64,000 nt of DNA from Micromonospora arborensis (GCF_003205615.1 NZ_PYBV01000009.1:124001-188000), one strand, 5' to 3'. Counted from the stretch's first letter, positions 7,966-19,569 are shown. Translations and numbers: made by a program. Notes: generated by a model not told the origin, from the sequence alone.

Positions 7966-8478
7966 GTGACGACTGCCCGGCCGCTAGACAGCGAGGAACT
8001 GGCGAGCACGGCTCCGGAGCGCAAGCTTCTGGAAGCCTTCATCGATGCGTACCGCGATGTCATCATCGCCAAGCTCCGAGGGCTGTCGGAGGATGACGCC
8101 CGCCGGAGCCTTGTGCCCTCGCTCACCACGCTCATCGGTCTCGTCAAACACGCCGCCGCTGTTGAGCGGAACTGGTTCCAGCACTGCCTGGGACAGCAGC
8201 CGCGTGAACAGATCACTGGTAACTCGTTCGGTGACGACGCCAGTTGGCAGGTCGGCTCGTACGAGACGGTCGCGGACGTCATCGCGGAGTACACCGCGGT
8301 CTGTGATCGATCGAGGCAGATCGCAGCCGGCTTCGCCCTCGACGACACTGTGTCTCATCCCCGCCTGGGCAGGGTGTCACTGCGCTACATCTACGTGCAC
8401 ATGATCCGCGAGTTGGCGCGGCACTGCGGCCAAGCCGACATCCTCCGGGAGCAGATCGACGGCATGACCGGCGACTAA
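7966..8478 (+). CDS. DinB-like / DUF664 protein
   Basis: A 170-residue helical-bundle protein of the DinB/DUF664 group, the fold used by mycothiol-dependent enzymes of actinomycetes. Supporting features are the N-terminal ERKLLEAFIDAYRDVI helix, a histidine at the end of LIGLVKHAAAVERNWF, a WQVGSYETVADVIAEY helix and the C-terminal MIRELARHCGQADILREQ, where the histidines are placed like the metal triad of the family. Start is GTG 7966; no strong Shine-Dalgarno is visible. It stands alone. A mycothiol S-transferase or detoxification role is a family-level guess. Confidence 0.78.
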   Translation: MTTARPLDSEELASTAPERKLLEAFIDAYRDVIIAKLRGLSEDDARRSLVPSLTTLIGLVKHAAAVERNWFQHCLGQQPREQITGNSFGDDASWQVGSYETVADVIAEYTAVCDRSRQIAAGFALDDTVSHPRLGRVSLRYIYVHMIRELARHCGQADILREQIDGMTGD

Positions 8479-8531
8479 CGTGCATCCTTAGTGATCATCG
8501 AAGCCAGATGACAGCGGCAATGAGGACCAGA

Positions 8532-8575
8532 CAACGCGGGGTTGCCTCCTCGAGGGCAACAACCTCACCAGACTG
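8532..8575 (+). repeat. Left copy of imperfect direct repeat flanking sigma operon
   Basis: This 44-base segment matches 10618-10660 in the same orientation, with one gap and a few mismatches; the last 17 bases (ACAACCTCACCAGACTG) are identical. A GTTGCC...GGCAAC inverted pair lies inside. A second patch with the core CAGGGTGTCG and GGCGGC is also shared (near 8615-8640 and 10805-10835). Confidence 0.6.
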
Positions 8576-8667
8576 GCCCCGACGATTTCACGACTGCTAC
8601 GCCATTAGCGACGACCAGCGACAGGGTGTCGCCCGGCGGCACCCGCTGCCGTCGCACCAACGCAGCT

Positions 8668-8713
8668 CACCGCCCCGGAACCGTCGGCGAGAACCGGCGA
8701 TTCCGGGGCGGTG
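8668..8713 (-). terminator. Terminator of sigma / anti-sigma-like operon
   Basis: Perfect 13-base arms CACCGCCCCGGAA (8668-8680) and TTCCGGGGCGGTG (8701-8713) around a 20-base loop, beginning 11 bases beyond the stop of the minus-strand membrane protein gene. No T-run is present, as is common for high-GC actinomycete terminators. Confidence 0.7.
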
Positions 8714-8723
8714 ACCGCGCCAG

Positions 8724-9920
8724 TCAGTCGGCCATCAGCGAGGGCCGCCAGTCCGGCTTGGCCCCGGCGAGGTCGAGGCGCTGGAACAGGCCCTTCGTGC
8801 CCTGCTCATCGAGCGTGCCGCGGCGTGCGTCGATCTCGACCGCCATCCCCTGCACGTCGAGCACCTCCAGCCTCTCGAACCAGTCCGGATCTTGGGCAGT
8901 GAGGAAGGACGCCTGATGACCGTCGATGGTGGTGTTCGGCGTCCGGAAGAGTTCCTTCCCTTGCAACTCGGCCCGGATCTTGTCGGTCACCTCGACGTAC
9001 GGGGAGAAGCTGACGTCCAGCGTCTTCGCCCCCGGCGCACGGTGATCCGCGGTGGGGGGTTCGGCGCTGTACGTGACGCCGGCGTACCACCGCCAGCCGT
9101 CCGGGGTCAGTGGCCCGTTGACGGTGGTATAAATCGGCCGCAGGCGCTGCGGCAACCCGATGGCCTGGGCCGGCATCCGCACCCGCTCGGTCGTACTGAA
9201 CCTGAGCTTCTGCGCCACGTGCAGGGCGATCTCACGGGCATCCTGCCCCGCCGCCCAGGGTGAGACATCGACTGCGGCCCAGCCGTCCGGGGCGTACTGC
9301 CAGCGGAGGGAGAGCCGGTCAGTGCCGTCGACGTCGTACAGGGTGAAGGTCGCCGCTGCGCCCCGCACATCGGGCGCGGGCGCCGTACTCACGGTGGGTG
9401 CCCGTTGGTCGATGCCCATGACCTGCGGCGCCGGCGGCTTCACCCCCTTCGGATAGAGATGGACCGAAACCCCTGCCCAGTTCTGCGGATCGCCGGCATG
9501 CCCGATCAGAAAGACACCCGGACCACTCTGGGTCAGACCCGCCCCGTACTGCAGACTGGCTAGGCCCGACGGCAACCAACCGAACCGAACGTACTGAACG
9601 GTCGGGTCGATCGTCTCCAACGCGGCCGGGATCCGGGACGCGTCGGGCGACGTCACCTCCCCGGTGTACGGCTCCAGCGGAGCCAGGGCGCCGACCATCT
9701 CCAGCGACGGCGGCGACGACCGGTCCGGGTCGACCAGACCCGGCACCGTGACAGCACCGACGGCCACCGCGACCACCGCCAGTGCGGCACCCGCGCCCCT
9801 CGCGTACCAACGCTGCCGCCGCCCGGCGATCATCGCCCGTTCGATGTTCACAGCGGACGGCTTCTCGGCCGACTCGACCTCGGCGCGCATCAACCGCGCC
9901 ACATCCATGTCCTCGATCAT
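8724..9920 (-). CDS. Membrane-anchored partner of ECF sigma factor
   Basis: A 398-residue protein with a short cytosolic N-terminus (MIEDMDVARLMRAEVESAEK), one transmembrane segment at about residues 42-62 (AGAALAVVAVAVGAVTV) and a large extracytoplasmic domain of unknown fold. It is encoded immediately after a SigE-type sigma gene, and this arrangement is typical of anti-sigma or sensor partners in actinomycetes. No zinc-binding HxxxCxxC motif of classical ZAS anti-sigma factors is visible. A TTG at 9926 overlapping the sigma stop is an alternative start; ATG 9920 is preferred. The inducing signal is unknown. Confidence 0.7.
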   Translation of the reverse strand: MIEDMDVARLMRAEVESAEKPSAVNIERAMIAGRRQRWYARGAGAALAVVAVAVGAVTVPGLVDPDRSSPPSLEMVGALAPLEPYTGEVTSPDASRIPAALETIDPTVQYVRFGWLPSGLASLQYGAGLTQSGPGVFLIGHAGDPQNWAGVSVHLYPKGVKPPAPQVMGIDQRAPTVSTAPAPDVRGAAATFTLYDVDGTDRLSLRWQYAPDGWAAVDVSPWAAGQDAREIALHVAQKLRFSTTERVRMPAQAIGLPQRLRPIYTTVNGPLTPDGWRWYAGVTYSAEPPTADHRAPGAKTLDVSFSPYVEVTDKIRAELQGKELFRTPNTTIDGHQASFLTAQDPDWFERLEVLDVQGMAVEIDARRGTLDEQGTKGLFQRLDLAGAKPDWRPSLMAD

Positions 9921-9922
9921 CG

Positions 9923-10507
9923 TCAACTCCCGTGGGCCAACACGTTGGTCGGCGTGCCACTCGCCTTGCCGGTCGGCATGGTGGTCGGCACGTCATTTCG
10001 GACGGGGGCGAGCAGTCCGCGCAGCGTCGCCAACCCCTTGGCGGTCTGGCTCTTGACGGTGCCCGGCGCGCAGCCCAGCGCCTGCGCCGTCTCCTCCACC
10101 GTCAGGTCCTGGAAGAACCGCAGCACCAGGACGGCCCGCTGCCGCGGCGCGACCTGGCGCAGTGCCGCCACCAGATCGAGTCGGTCCGTGGCATCCGGGG
10201 CGGTCGGCGCGGGCCGCTCCGGTAGCAGGTCGGTGAGCAGCACCCGAGCCCAGCCGCGTCGCCGCTCGTCGATCAACCGCCGCATCAGCATCGTCCGGAC
10301 CAGTGCATTCAGGTTGTCGGCCCGCCGAGCCCGGGACCAGTTGCGGTACAACTCGGTGAGCACCCGCTGCACGATGTCGTCGCCCTGATGCCAGTCACCG
10401 CACATCAGGTACGCCGTCCGACGCCACTGCGGCAGGCCAGCGCGAACACACTCGGTGTACTCGGCGTCGGCCGCAGCCCGCTCGACCGATCTCCGGCTCA
10501 GCGGCAT
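9923..10507 (-). CDS. SigE-family ECF RNA polymerase sigma factor
   Basis: A 194-residue ECF sigma factor. Region 2 is seen in LPQWRRTAYLMCGDWHQGDDIVQ and LYRNWSRARRADNLNALVRT, and region 4 in LRQVAPRQRAVLVLRFFQDL followed by the helix-turn-helix VEETAQALGCAPGTVKSQTA. ATG 10507 is taken as the start; the frame is open upstream to a TTG at 10558 without added conserved sequence. The following gene encodes a single-TM protein and overlaps or abuts it, so the two are one operon. It presumably directs an envelope-stress regulon. Confidence 0.88.
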   Translation of the reverse strand: MPLSRRSVERAAADAEYTECVRAGLPQWRRTAYLMCGDWHQGDDIVQRVLTELYRNWSRARRADNLNALVRTMLMRRLIDERRRGWARVLLTDLLPERPAPTAPDATDRLDLVAALRQVAPRQRAVLVLRFFQDLTVEETAQALGCAPGTVKSQTAKGLATLRGLLAPVRNDVPTTMPTGKASGTPTNVLAHGS

Positions 10508-11011
10508 CCTCGGACCTGTCCTCCCACCGGCCACCAACCGCACGGTGATCGTCCGCAAACCCGCATCTCCACTCCTCCCGTCGCTGTGTCTCCGACACCG
10601 CTAAGTCGTGGCCGGAGCAACGCCGGGTTGCCCTTCTGGGGCGACAACCTCACCAGACTGACTCAACTCCCGCACGCACAGTCCTCCACCCGTTCGGCCG
10701 GCACACTTGATCAGGTCGGCGACGGATTGACACGCCGGGTGGGGCGACGGCGCGGCCGTCAGCATGTGGTGGTGGCAGATCGTGCACGGGCGCGGCTACG
10801 ACGACCGGCTTCAGGGTGTCGTTCGGCGGCGCAGGAGCGCGGCGAACACGCGTGCTCAACCGCCATGATCAAGCTCTCGCTTGTCACCAAGAGTGATAGG
10901 CCGGATTTCGTCGCCGTTGCCCCCGGGCGTGTCGGCGCAACCCCCGCACGGATGCCTGCAAGTAGGGTCCGCGAGCGGACCATTGTCCGCGGATGTCCAG
11001 CTCATTCAGAG
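10508..11011. other. Non-coding stretch upstream of sigma operon
   Basis: About 500 bases with no convincing gene. It holds the right copy of the direct repeat (10618-10660) and the second shared patch near 10805-10835. Upstream of the sigma gene, GGGAGGAG lies around 10570 on the minus strand. Open frames here have no domain-like content. Confidence 0.5.
10618..10660 (+). repeat. Right copy of imperfect direct repeat flanking sigma operon
   Basis: Partner of 8532-8575, same orientation, about 2.1 kb away. The sigma/anti-sigma-like operon and its terminator lie exactly between the two copies. Confidence 0.6.
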
Positions 11012-12076
11012 TCATTGGCTACCCACACGCCGGTGAACACGCTTTCCACGGACGATCACGGCTCGCGGCTTGTCGAGTTGGCCGAGGTCAGTTCTGGGAT
11101 CGCCGTCGAACACGGCCGCGTCCGCCGGGGCTCCGTCCACCAGGCCGGGCAGGCCGAGATAGGACCTGGCGGTCCAAGAAGCGGCGGCGATCGCCTGGTG
11201 TGGTGATACACCGGCTGCCACCAGAGCACGAATCTCATGAGCGATGCCACCGTGCGGCCGCGAGTCCGTACCGGCCAGCACGGTGACCCCGGCCTCGACG
11301 GCGGCGGCGGTGAGCCGAGCGTGCGCGCTTGCTCCCGGTACGTACCAGCTTTTGCGAGCACGTTCCGGATCCGCGTTAATCTTTGCCAGGGAAGCGGTGA
11401 TCACCGATAGTGTCGGAGTCAGCGCGGTGCCCTGCGCGGCCATGCGAGACAGCAGCTCCGGGTCCAGGCCCATGCCGTGCTCCACGGAGTCCACGCCCGC
11501 CTCGACCGCGACCACACCCCCTGCCGCGTGTTGGGAATGCACCGCAAGGCGCCCACCGACCGCATGCACCCGTGTGACAGCCTCACGTAACACTTCCACC
11601 GGCATGACATCGTCGCCGAGCTGCCAGTCGATCACCACTTTCGCCCAACCAGTGCGAGCTGCCTGCTCGGCTGCGACGGCGGGCAAGTCGGCTGGCTTTG
11701 GGCGGCGACCCCAGCCTTCCATGAACTGTCCGTGCTGAGCGAGCCATGGGCCGGCGTGGAAGGCTCGCGGGCTTTCGTCAGCTCGGCCGAACCAATCGGG
11801 CGGATCACCAGCGAGTCCGGGCGCACGGATGAGCGTTACTCCCGATTCCAAATGCGCCCGGAGATCCTCCCGCAAGATGCCGTCATCCAGTGGCTGGCCT
11901 GGCGTCTCGGCTCCCGGATGGGTGTGCGCATCGACCAGCCCGGGCAGTATCCAGCCCTCGGCGACGAGTTCCGCACCGGCCACCGGATCCGAGGTCCACC
12001 GGTCACCGTCGGCATAGAGATCGACCGGCTCGCCTTCGGGAAGACCGAAACCGCGGACTCGCAACACTGCCACCAC
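11012..12076 (-). CDS. Amidohydrolase family metal-dependent hydrolase
   Basis: A roughly 354-residue TIM-barrel hydrolase of the amidohydrolase superfamily, imidazolonepropionase-like branch. Metal-site residues are visible in order: the HxH motif in VDAHTHPG, a lysine in WAKVVIDW, histidines in LAVHSQHAAGG and DSVEHGMGLD, and the aspartate in VLAGTDSRPHGG. The C-terminal beta strand region (ADAAVFDGDPRTDLGQL) is also typical. Several GTG codons lie near the start (12103, 12076, 12073, 12067); 12076 is chosen because it begins the first beta-strand sequence VVAVLRVRGF. The substrate cannot be assigned. It stands alone upstream of purD on the same strand. Confidence 0.85.
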   Translation of the reverse strand: MVAVLRVRGFGLPEGEPVDLYADGDRWTSDPVAGAELVAEGWILPGLVDAHTHPGAETPGQPLDDGILREDLRAHLESGVTLIRAPGLAGDPPDWFGRADESPRAFHAGPWLAQHGQFMEGWGRRPKPADLPAVAAEQAARTGWAKVVIDWQLGDDVMPVEVLREAVTRVHAVGGRLAVHSQHAAGGVVAVEAGVDSVEHGMGLDPELLSRMAAQGTALTPTLSVITASLAKINADPERARKSWYVPGASAHARLTAAAVEAGVTVLAGTDSRPHGGIAHEIRALVAAGVSPHQAIAAASWTARSYLGLPGLVDGAPADAAVFDGDPRTDLGQLDKPRAVIVRGKRVHRRVGSQ

Positions 12077-12232
12077 ACCACCCCCGCACCGCAATCCACG
12101 CACACCTGGGCAGGCAGTCAGTCAGCAAGCCATCTCGTCGGCTGACCGACCCGGGCCACCGCGGACGTTCGCGGTCGCCGTTCCGCCCCCACGGCGAGGC
12201 CACCGCAGGCACTGGTCCGCCGCTGCGTGGGC

Positions 12233-13483
12233 TCAGCTCGGGATCGTGATCCGGTTCTCGATCGCGGCGGCGGCGATGTCGGTACGGTGCTGCGAGCCGG
12301 CCAACTCCACCCCGTCCACCAGCGCGTACGCGGCGTCCCGAGCGGCGGTCAGGTCGGGGCCGGTGGCCGTACCGCAGAGGACCCGGCCGCCGGCGGACAG
12401 CAACGCACCGTCGCTGGCCCGGCGGGCGGTGCCCGCGTGGATGATGCCCGGGCGGTCCCCGCCGGTGATGACGTCACCGGTACGCGAAGCGGCCGGGTAG
12501 CCCGGAGCGGCGAGCACCACGGTGACCGCGCTGCCGTCGCGCCACCGCAGCGGCGGGTGCTCGGCCAGCGTTCCCGTGGCCGCCGCGTGCAGCAGCCCAC
12601 CCAGCGGGGTCTCCAGCAACGCGAGCACCGCCTGGGTCTCCGGGTCGCCGAAGCGCGCGTTGAACTCGATCACCCGAGGACCCGCCTTGGTGATCGCGAG
12701 CCCGACGTAGAGCAGGCCGGCGAACGGGGTGCCCCGGCGGCGCATCTCCGCGAGCGTCGGGTGGACCACGTCGCGCATGACGTCGTCGACCAGGCCGGCG
12801 GGGGCCCAGGCCAGCGGCGCGTACGCGCCCATGCCGCCCGTGTTCGGCCCGGTGTCGCCGTCGCCGAGCCGCTTGAAGTCCTGTGCCGGCAGCAGCGGCA
12901 GCGCCGCCTCACCGTCGGTGACCACGAAGAGGCTGACCTCCGGGCCGTCGAGGAACTCCTCGATCACGACTCGTCCACACTCGGCGGCGTGCGCGAGGGC
13001 AGCGGACCGGTCGTCGGTCACCACCACACCCTTGCCGGCGGCGAGGCCGTCGTCCTTCACCACGTACGGGGCGCCGAACTCGTCCAGCGCCCGCGCGGTG
13101 CTCTCCTGGTCCGTGCAGACGTACGCCCGGGCGGTCGGCACGCCGGCGGCGGTCATCACGTCCTTGGCGAACGCCTTGGAACCTTCGAGTTGAGCGGCCG
13201 CACCGGAGGGGCCGAACACGGCGATCCCCTTGGCGCGTAGCGCGTCGGCGACCCCGGCGACCAGCGGCGCCTCCGGGCCGATCACCACCAGGTCGGCGGA
13301 GGTCTCCACGGCCAACGCCGCCACCGCGGCCGGATCGGAAGCGTTCACGGCCCGCAGCTCAGCCACCGAGCCGATCCCCGGGTTGCCCGGCGCAGCAACG
13401 AGCGCCGAAACAGCCGAATCGCCCACCAGCCCAAGCGCGAGAGCATGCTCCCGCCCGCCACCACCCACCAAAAGAACCCGCAC
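12233..13483 (-). CDS. purD: Phosphoribosylamine-glycine ligase
   Basis: A 416-residue GAR synthetase, second step of de novo purine synthesis, joining glycine to phosphoribosylamine with ATP. The N-terminal Rossmann start [16 protein letters not shown], the ATP-grasp segments [18 protein letters not shown] and [16 protein letters not shown], the [12 protein letters not shown] loop and the catalytic [11 protein letters not shown] motif are all intact, and the length is normal. purA lies 1.2 kb upstream on the same strand, separated by a palindromic repeat and an AbiEi/DUF559 gene, so the purine genes are clustered but not in one tight operon. Confidence 0.97.
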   Translation of the reverse strand: MRVLLVGGGGREHALALGLVGDSAVSALVAAPGNPGIGSVAELRAVNASDPAAVAALAVETSADLVVIGPEAPLVAGVADALRAKGIAVFGPSGAAAQLEGSKAFAKDVMTAAGVPTARAYVCTDQESTARALDEFGAPYVVKDDGLAAGKGVVVTDDRSAALAHAAECGRVVIEEFLDGPEVSLFVVTDGEAALPLLPAQDFKRLGDGDTGPNTGGMGAYAPLAWAPAGLVDDVMRDVVHPTLAEMRRRGTPFAGLLYVGLAITKAGPRVIEFNARFGDPETQAVLALLETPLGGLLHAAATGTLAEHPPLRWRDGSAVTVVLAAPGYPAASRTGDVITGGDRPGIIHAGTARRASDGALLSAGGRVLCGTATGPDLTAARDAAYALVDGVELAGSQHRTDIAAAAIENRITIPS

Positions 13484-13517
13484 GACCCAGATCCTACTGT
13501 CCCCCGAACCAAGCCCA

Positions 13518-13578
13518 GTTGATCATGAGGTTATCGCCACCGGCTCGGCGTGTCAGACGCAATAACCTCATGATCAAC
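13518..13578. repeat. GTTGATCA palindromic intergenic element, copy 1
   Basis: Perfect 17-base arms GTTGATCATGAGGTTAT (13518-13534) and its reverse complement (13562-13578) around a 27-base loop. Located between purD and the gene upstream of it. Related elements occur at 14620, 31694 and 63208, with conserved outer arms and diverged loops, so this is a dispersed repeat family rather than a simple terminator. Confidence 0.8.
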
Positions 13579-13601
13579 GATGCCGGCTGGGGGTGGCGTG
13601 G

Positions 13602-14531
13602 TTAGCGGTGGCGGGCGCCGGCCATCGCCTGACGGACCGTCCATGGGATGTAGTCGGGCCGGAGAGTGTCCGACCAGGTGAAACGAAGGACAGCCCAGCC
13701 AGCGTTGACCAAGCGATTCTGGCGGCGTCGGTCGGCGAAGACCGCTTCCGGAGCGGCATGAGGACCTCGGCCGTCGGCCTCGGCAATGATCCGGGAACAA
13801 CGCCAGCCGAGATCGCCGATACCGAGCAGGAAGCCATCGTCGTCGCGGATCTCGAGTTGCAGAGCGTCAGGCGGCACCCTGCCGTCGACACAACGAAGCC
13901 GGGCGCGCGTTTCAAGCGGCGACTGCGCCCGCCCATCCGCCTCGCCCAGGTAGCCGCGTGCCGCGACCGCGCCGCGCCGCCCGCGGATGAGACGCGGAAC
14001 GGAGAGGAGATCATCGGTGGTCACGAGCCCACGATTCAACGCCGAGTCCAGCACGCTCACCGCCGAGAAACGATCAACCCGCAGGCTCAGATCGGCAAGG
14101 GTTCGCACTGGCCCGGTAGCCGGGATTCCGTCCACCCGGACAAGGTGCTCAGGCGGGATGACCAACTGATGGACCACCACCTCCGGATGGGCAAGGTGTG
14201 CCCGCCTGGCGACCGGACCCGGCACCGACAGTTCGATCACCTCAGTGCTCCGTAGACCAGCCAGCCCGTGCAGTTCGGCGGCCGTCGCGAGCACCGCGGC
14301 GGCCGCCGGGCCGAAGGAAGCCACCGCCGCCCTGATCCGCGCTCGTCGGGGCACCCCGTCGTACAGGTCGGCGTCCACGAGATAGCTGCCACGCGCCACG
14401 ACCCGCCACCGACCAGCCCTGCAGAGCCGTTGCACCTCATAGGTGGTGAGGCCAGCGGCTCGCGCCTGCCCGATCGTCACAATCCCGTCGCGGACGGCCG
14501 CAACCCGCCGCACAACGTCCAAGGCATCCAC
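13602..14531 (-). CDS. AbiEi antitoxin-type HTH with DUF559 nuclease-like domain
   Basis: A roughly 309-residue protein. The N-terminal half is like AbiEi-family antitoxin regulators: GIVTIGQARAAGLTTYEVQ and LCRAGRWRVVARGSYLVD form the wHTH, followed by RARIRAAVASFGPAAAAVL and the conserved HGLAGLR. The C-terminal part resembles DUF559/Vsr-like PD-(D/E)XK endonuclease folds (GIGDLGWRCSRIIAEADG, then AVFADRRRQNRLVNAGW and VLRFTW). GTG 14531 (VDALDVVRRV) is preferred over upstream codons because AGGGTGG precedes it and the extra 29 residues read into the neighbouring repeat. No cognate AbiEii toxin gene is adjacent. Such orphan proteins are common in actinomycetes; function is uncertain. Confidence 0.75.
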   Translation of the reverse strand: MDALDVVRRVAAVRDGIVTIGQARAAGLTTYEVQRLCRAGRWRVVARGSYLVDADLYDGVPRRARIRAAVASFGPAAAAVLATAAELHGLAGLRSTEVIELSVPGPVARRAHLAHPEVVVHQLVIPPEHLVRVDGIPATGPVRTLADLSLRVDRFSAVSVLDSALNRGLVTTDDLLSVPRLIRGRRGAVAARGYLGEADGRAQSPLETRARLRCVDGRVPPDALQLEIRDDDGFLLGIGDLGWRCSRIIAEADGRGPHAAPEAVFADRRRQNRLVNAGWAVLRFTWSDTLRPDYIPWTVRQAMAGARHR

Positions 14532-14619
14532 CCGGCCACCCTGGCCCAACCCGAGGCCGGAAACACCCCCTGTGGACAACCGCTCGCGCCTGTGGATAAC
14601 CCGGCGGGTGGCACGCATC

Positions 14620-14674
14620 GATCATGAGGTTATAGCCACGACACGCCGCAGCGAGTGGCTATAACTCCATGATC
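14620..14674. repeat. GTTGATCA palindromic intergenic element, copy 2
   Basis: Arms GATCATGAGGTTATAGCCAC (14620-14639) and GTGGCTATAACTCCATGATC (14655-14674) pair with two mismatches; the right end continues into AAC to restore the GTTGATCA end. It lies between the stop of purA and the AbiEi-type gene. Confidence 0.75.
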
Positions 14675-14728
14675 AACGCGGGCGACCCGCGGGGACCACG
14701 CGGGGGACCAACGCGGGGGTAGCGGGGG

Positions 14729-17261
<2,533 letters not shown>

Positions 17262-17358
17262 CCCCTGGGCTGCGCCGGGGGGGTGGGCCTCGGCTGCGCC
17301 CACAGCCCCTCGGGGGCGGATGGGGCCTATCCTCGCAGGAGGACTGGGGAGGGCCCTA

Positions 17359-19569
17359 ATGGACGAGAACGCCGACCGGGCGCAGATGCACGGCCAGCAG
17401 CCGGTGCCGGAGCGGGACGTTGAACCACTCTGGCCACCGGATCCGGCCGACCGGGGCGCGGGCAACGCCGCACCGCCCTGGGCGGCGGTCGCCCAACAAC
17501 AGGGTGCGCCGTCGTCGGTACCGTCTGGGCCGGTGACACCGCCGGTGGCCGCGCCGCCGACTGGCCGGCCGCCGGTTCCCGGGCAACCCGGGGCCCCGGC
17601 GCAGCCGCCGCCTTCTCCGTCCGACTACCCGTCGCTCACCGGTGCCGTCCCGCCGCCCGGTGGCTGGGGTGTCAGCGGCCCGTCCGGCAACGTGTCGGGC
17701 TGGGCGCCGCCGCAGCCGAGTTGGCCACCGCCGGCCGCGCCAGCCGCCGCGTCGACACCGCCCGCACCACCAGCAACGGGCACGCCACCGACGACCGGCA
17801 CGCCACCGGCGACGGGCACGCCGCCCGCGCCACCGGCAGTCGGTGCTGCGGGTAGCGGCGGCGGCCCCGGTGGCACCGGGATCCCCGTCGCGCCGACGAG
17901 CGCTGCGGCACCGAACACCGCCTCCGCGCCGGCGGACCGCCAAGCCGAGGCGGCACAGAGCGCGGCCGGCGCGACCGGCACCGCGGCCGGGGGTGAGCAG
18001 GCGCAGGCCGGTGACCGGGGTCGGGCCGCCGTTCCACCGATCCCTCCGGGTGGCGTGGACCTGGACCTGCCGTTCACCCTGGACCGTCCCACCGCAGCCG
18101 CCACGCCCGCCGACCGCACGACCGGTGCAGACGATTCCGCACCGGCCGGACCGGCACCTCAGGCCGGGGAGGACGGGTCCGTCGGCGGGGCGGCGCGGCC
18201 GGTCAGCGAGTCGCCGTGGGCGCAGCCGCCGCAACGTCCCGCTGGGGCACCCGCGCCGGCCCACGACGAGGCCGCCACCGCAACGCCGCCGATCCCCGCC
18301 CCGCCCGGGCCGCAGCCGCCGCACGTCGGCCCCTCTCCGGTGCACCCGGGCCAGTCGTTCACCCCGATGATCCCTGGTCAGGCCGGCCCCGCGCACATCC
18401 CGCCCCCGCCAGACCCGACCCAGTTCAGCAACCTGCCGCAGCAGCCTCCCCGACCGCCGACCCCACCGCCCGGGCCGTTCCCGCCGTCGCCGGGTTGGTA
18501 CCCACCGCCGTGGCAGCAGGGCCCGGCCGGTGTCGCGCCCGGGCAGCCCTACCAGGAGGCCGAGGGAGTGACCCGGGTGCCCGCCACCGGGTATCCGGAT
18601 GCCCCCGCCTATCCGGACGCGAGCTGGACGCCGGATGCCCCCGCGGTACCGACGGCCGAGGACTTCAGCCGGCGCCGCCAGGTCCGGCCCGCCGACCCGG
18701 TGGCCACCACGGGTGTGCGCGCGGTGGTCAACAAGATGGGCCTGCTCCGGCTCGCGCCCGGTCGGCACGAGCAGGAGCGCAGGCGGGACATCGAGATGGT
18801 GCGTCGCAACTTCGGCGGGCTGCGGCAGGTGACCGTGGTCAACCCGAAGGGCGGGGCCGGTAAGACGGTGGCCATCCTGCTGCTCGCGATGACGTTCGGC
18901 CAGAAGCGCGGCGGCTACGTGCTGGCCTGGGACAACAACGAGACCCAGGGCACCCTCGGGATGCGCGCCCAGCAGGATTTCCACTCCCGCACAGTGCGGG
19001 ACATGCTGCGTGACCTCAGCCAGTTCCAGGGCGCGCAGGGGCGGGTCGGTGACCTGTCGCAGTACGTCCGCTCGCAGGGCGAGGGGATGTTCGACGTGCT
19101 GGCCTCGGACGAGTCGGCCACCGGTGGCGAGATGCTGACCGCGGCCGCGTTCGCCGAGATCCGTGAGGTGGTCAGCCGGTTCTACAAGCTGATCTTCGTG
19201 GACACCGGCAACAACGTCCGGGCGCAGAACTGGCAGGCCTCGATGGACGCCACCGATCAGTTGGTGGTCACCATGTCGGCTCGTAACGACTCGGCGGAGA
19301 CCGCCGCCCGGATGCTGGACCACCTGGAGCAGAGCGGCCGGCAACGGCTGGTCCGCCAGGCCGTGACGGTGGTGTCGATGCCGCCGTCCCGCAAGGAGAT
19401 CGACCTGCCGGCCATCCAGGAGCACTTCGCGGCCCGCACCCGGGCGGTGCTGCTGGCCCCGTACGAGCGGCTCATCGACAGTGGCGAGCCGATCCGGTAC
19501 GGCGGGCTCTCCTCGGCCACCCGCGACGCCTGGTTGAAGATCGCCGCAGCAGTCGCCGAAGGGTTGTAG
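17359..19569 (+). CDS. Proline-rich MinD/ParA-type ATPase (EspI-like)
   Basis: A 736-residue protein. Residues 1-440 are a Pro/Ala/Gln-rich disordered region with short repeats such as GTPPTTGTPPATGTPPAPPA. The C-terminal roughly 260 residues form a deviant Walker ATPase: VVNPKGGAGKTVAILLLA is the P-loop, YVLAWDNNETQGTLGMR the following strand and switch, and LIFVDTGNNVRAQNWQA the Walker B region (D-T-G-N). The layout, disordered tail plus MinD/ParA domain, matches ATPases such as EspI associated with type VII secretion, but no esx or ecc gene lies here. ATG 17359 follows GGGGAGGG; an ATG at 17320 is less favoured. Likely role: positioning or regulating a membrane assembly. Confidence 0.8.
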   Translation: MDENADRAQMHGQQPVPERDVEPLWPPDPADRGAGNAAPPWAAVAQQQGAPSSVPSGPVTPPVAAPPTGRPPVPGQPGAPAQPPPSPSDYPSLTGAVPPPGGWGVSGPSGNVSGWAPPQPSWPPPAAPAAASTPPAPPATGTPPTTGTPPATGTPPAPPAVGAAGSGGGPGGTGIPVAPTSAAAPNTASAPADRQAEAAQSAAGATGTAAGGEQAQAGDRGRAAVPPIPPGGVDLDLPFTLDRPTAAATPADRTTGADDSAPAGPAPQAGEDGSVGGAARPVSESPWAQPPQRPAGAPAPAHDEAATATPPIPAPPGPQPPHVGPSPVHPGQSFTPMIPGQAGPAHIPPPPDPTQFSNLPQQPPRPPTPPPGPFPPSPGWYPPPWQQGPAGVAPGQPYQEAEGVTRVPATGYPDAPAYPDASWTPDAPAVPTAEDFSRRRQVRPADPVATTGVRAVVNKMGLLRLAPGRHEQERRRDIEMVRRNFGGLRQVTVVNPKGGAGKTVAILLLAMTFGQKRGGYVLAWDNNETQGTLGMRAQQDFHSRTVRDMLRDLSQFQGAQGRVGDLSQYVRSQGEGMFDVLASDESATGGEMLTAAAFAEIREVVSRFYKLIFVDTGNNVRAQNWQASMDATDQLVVTMSARNDSAETAARMLDHLEQSGRQRLVRQAVTVVSMPPSRKEIDLPAIQEHFAARTRAVLLAPYERLIDSGEPIRYGGLSSATRDAWLKIAAAVAEGL

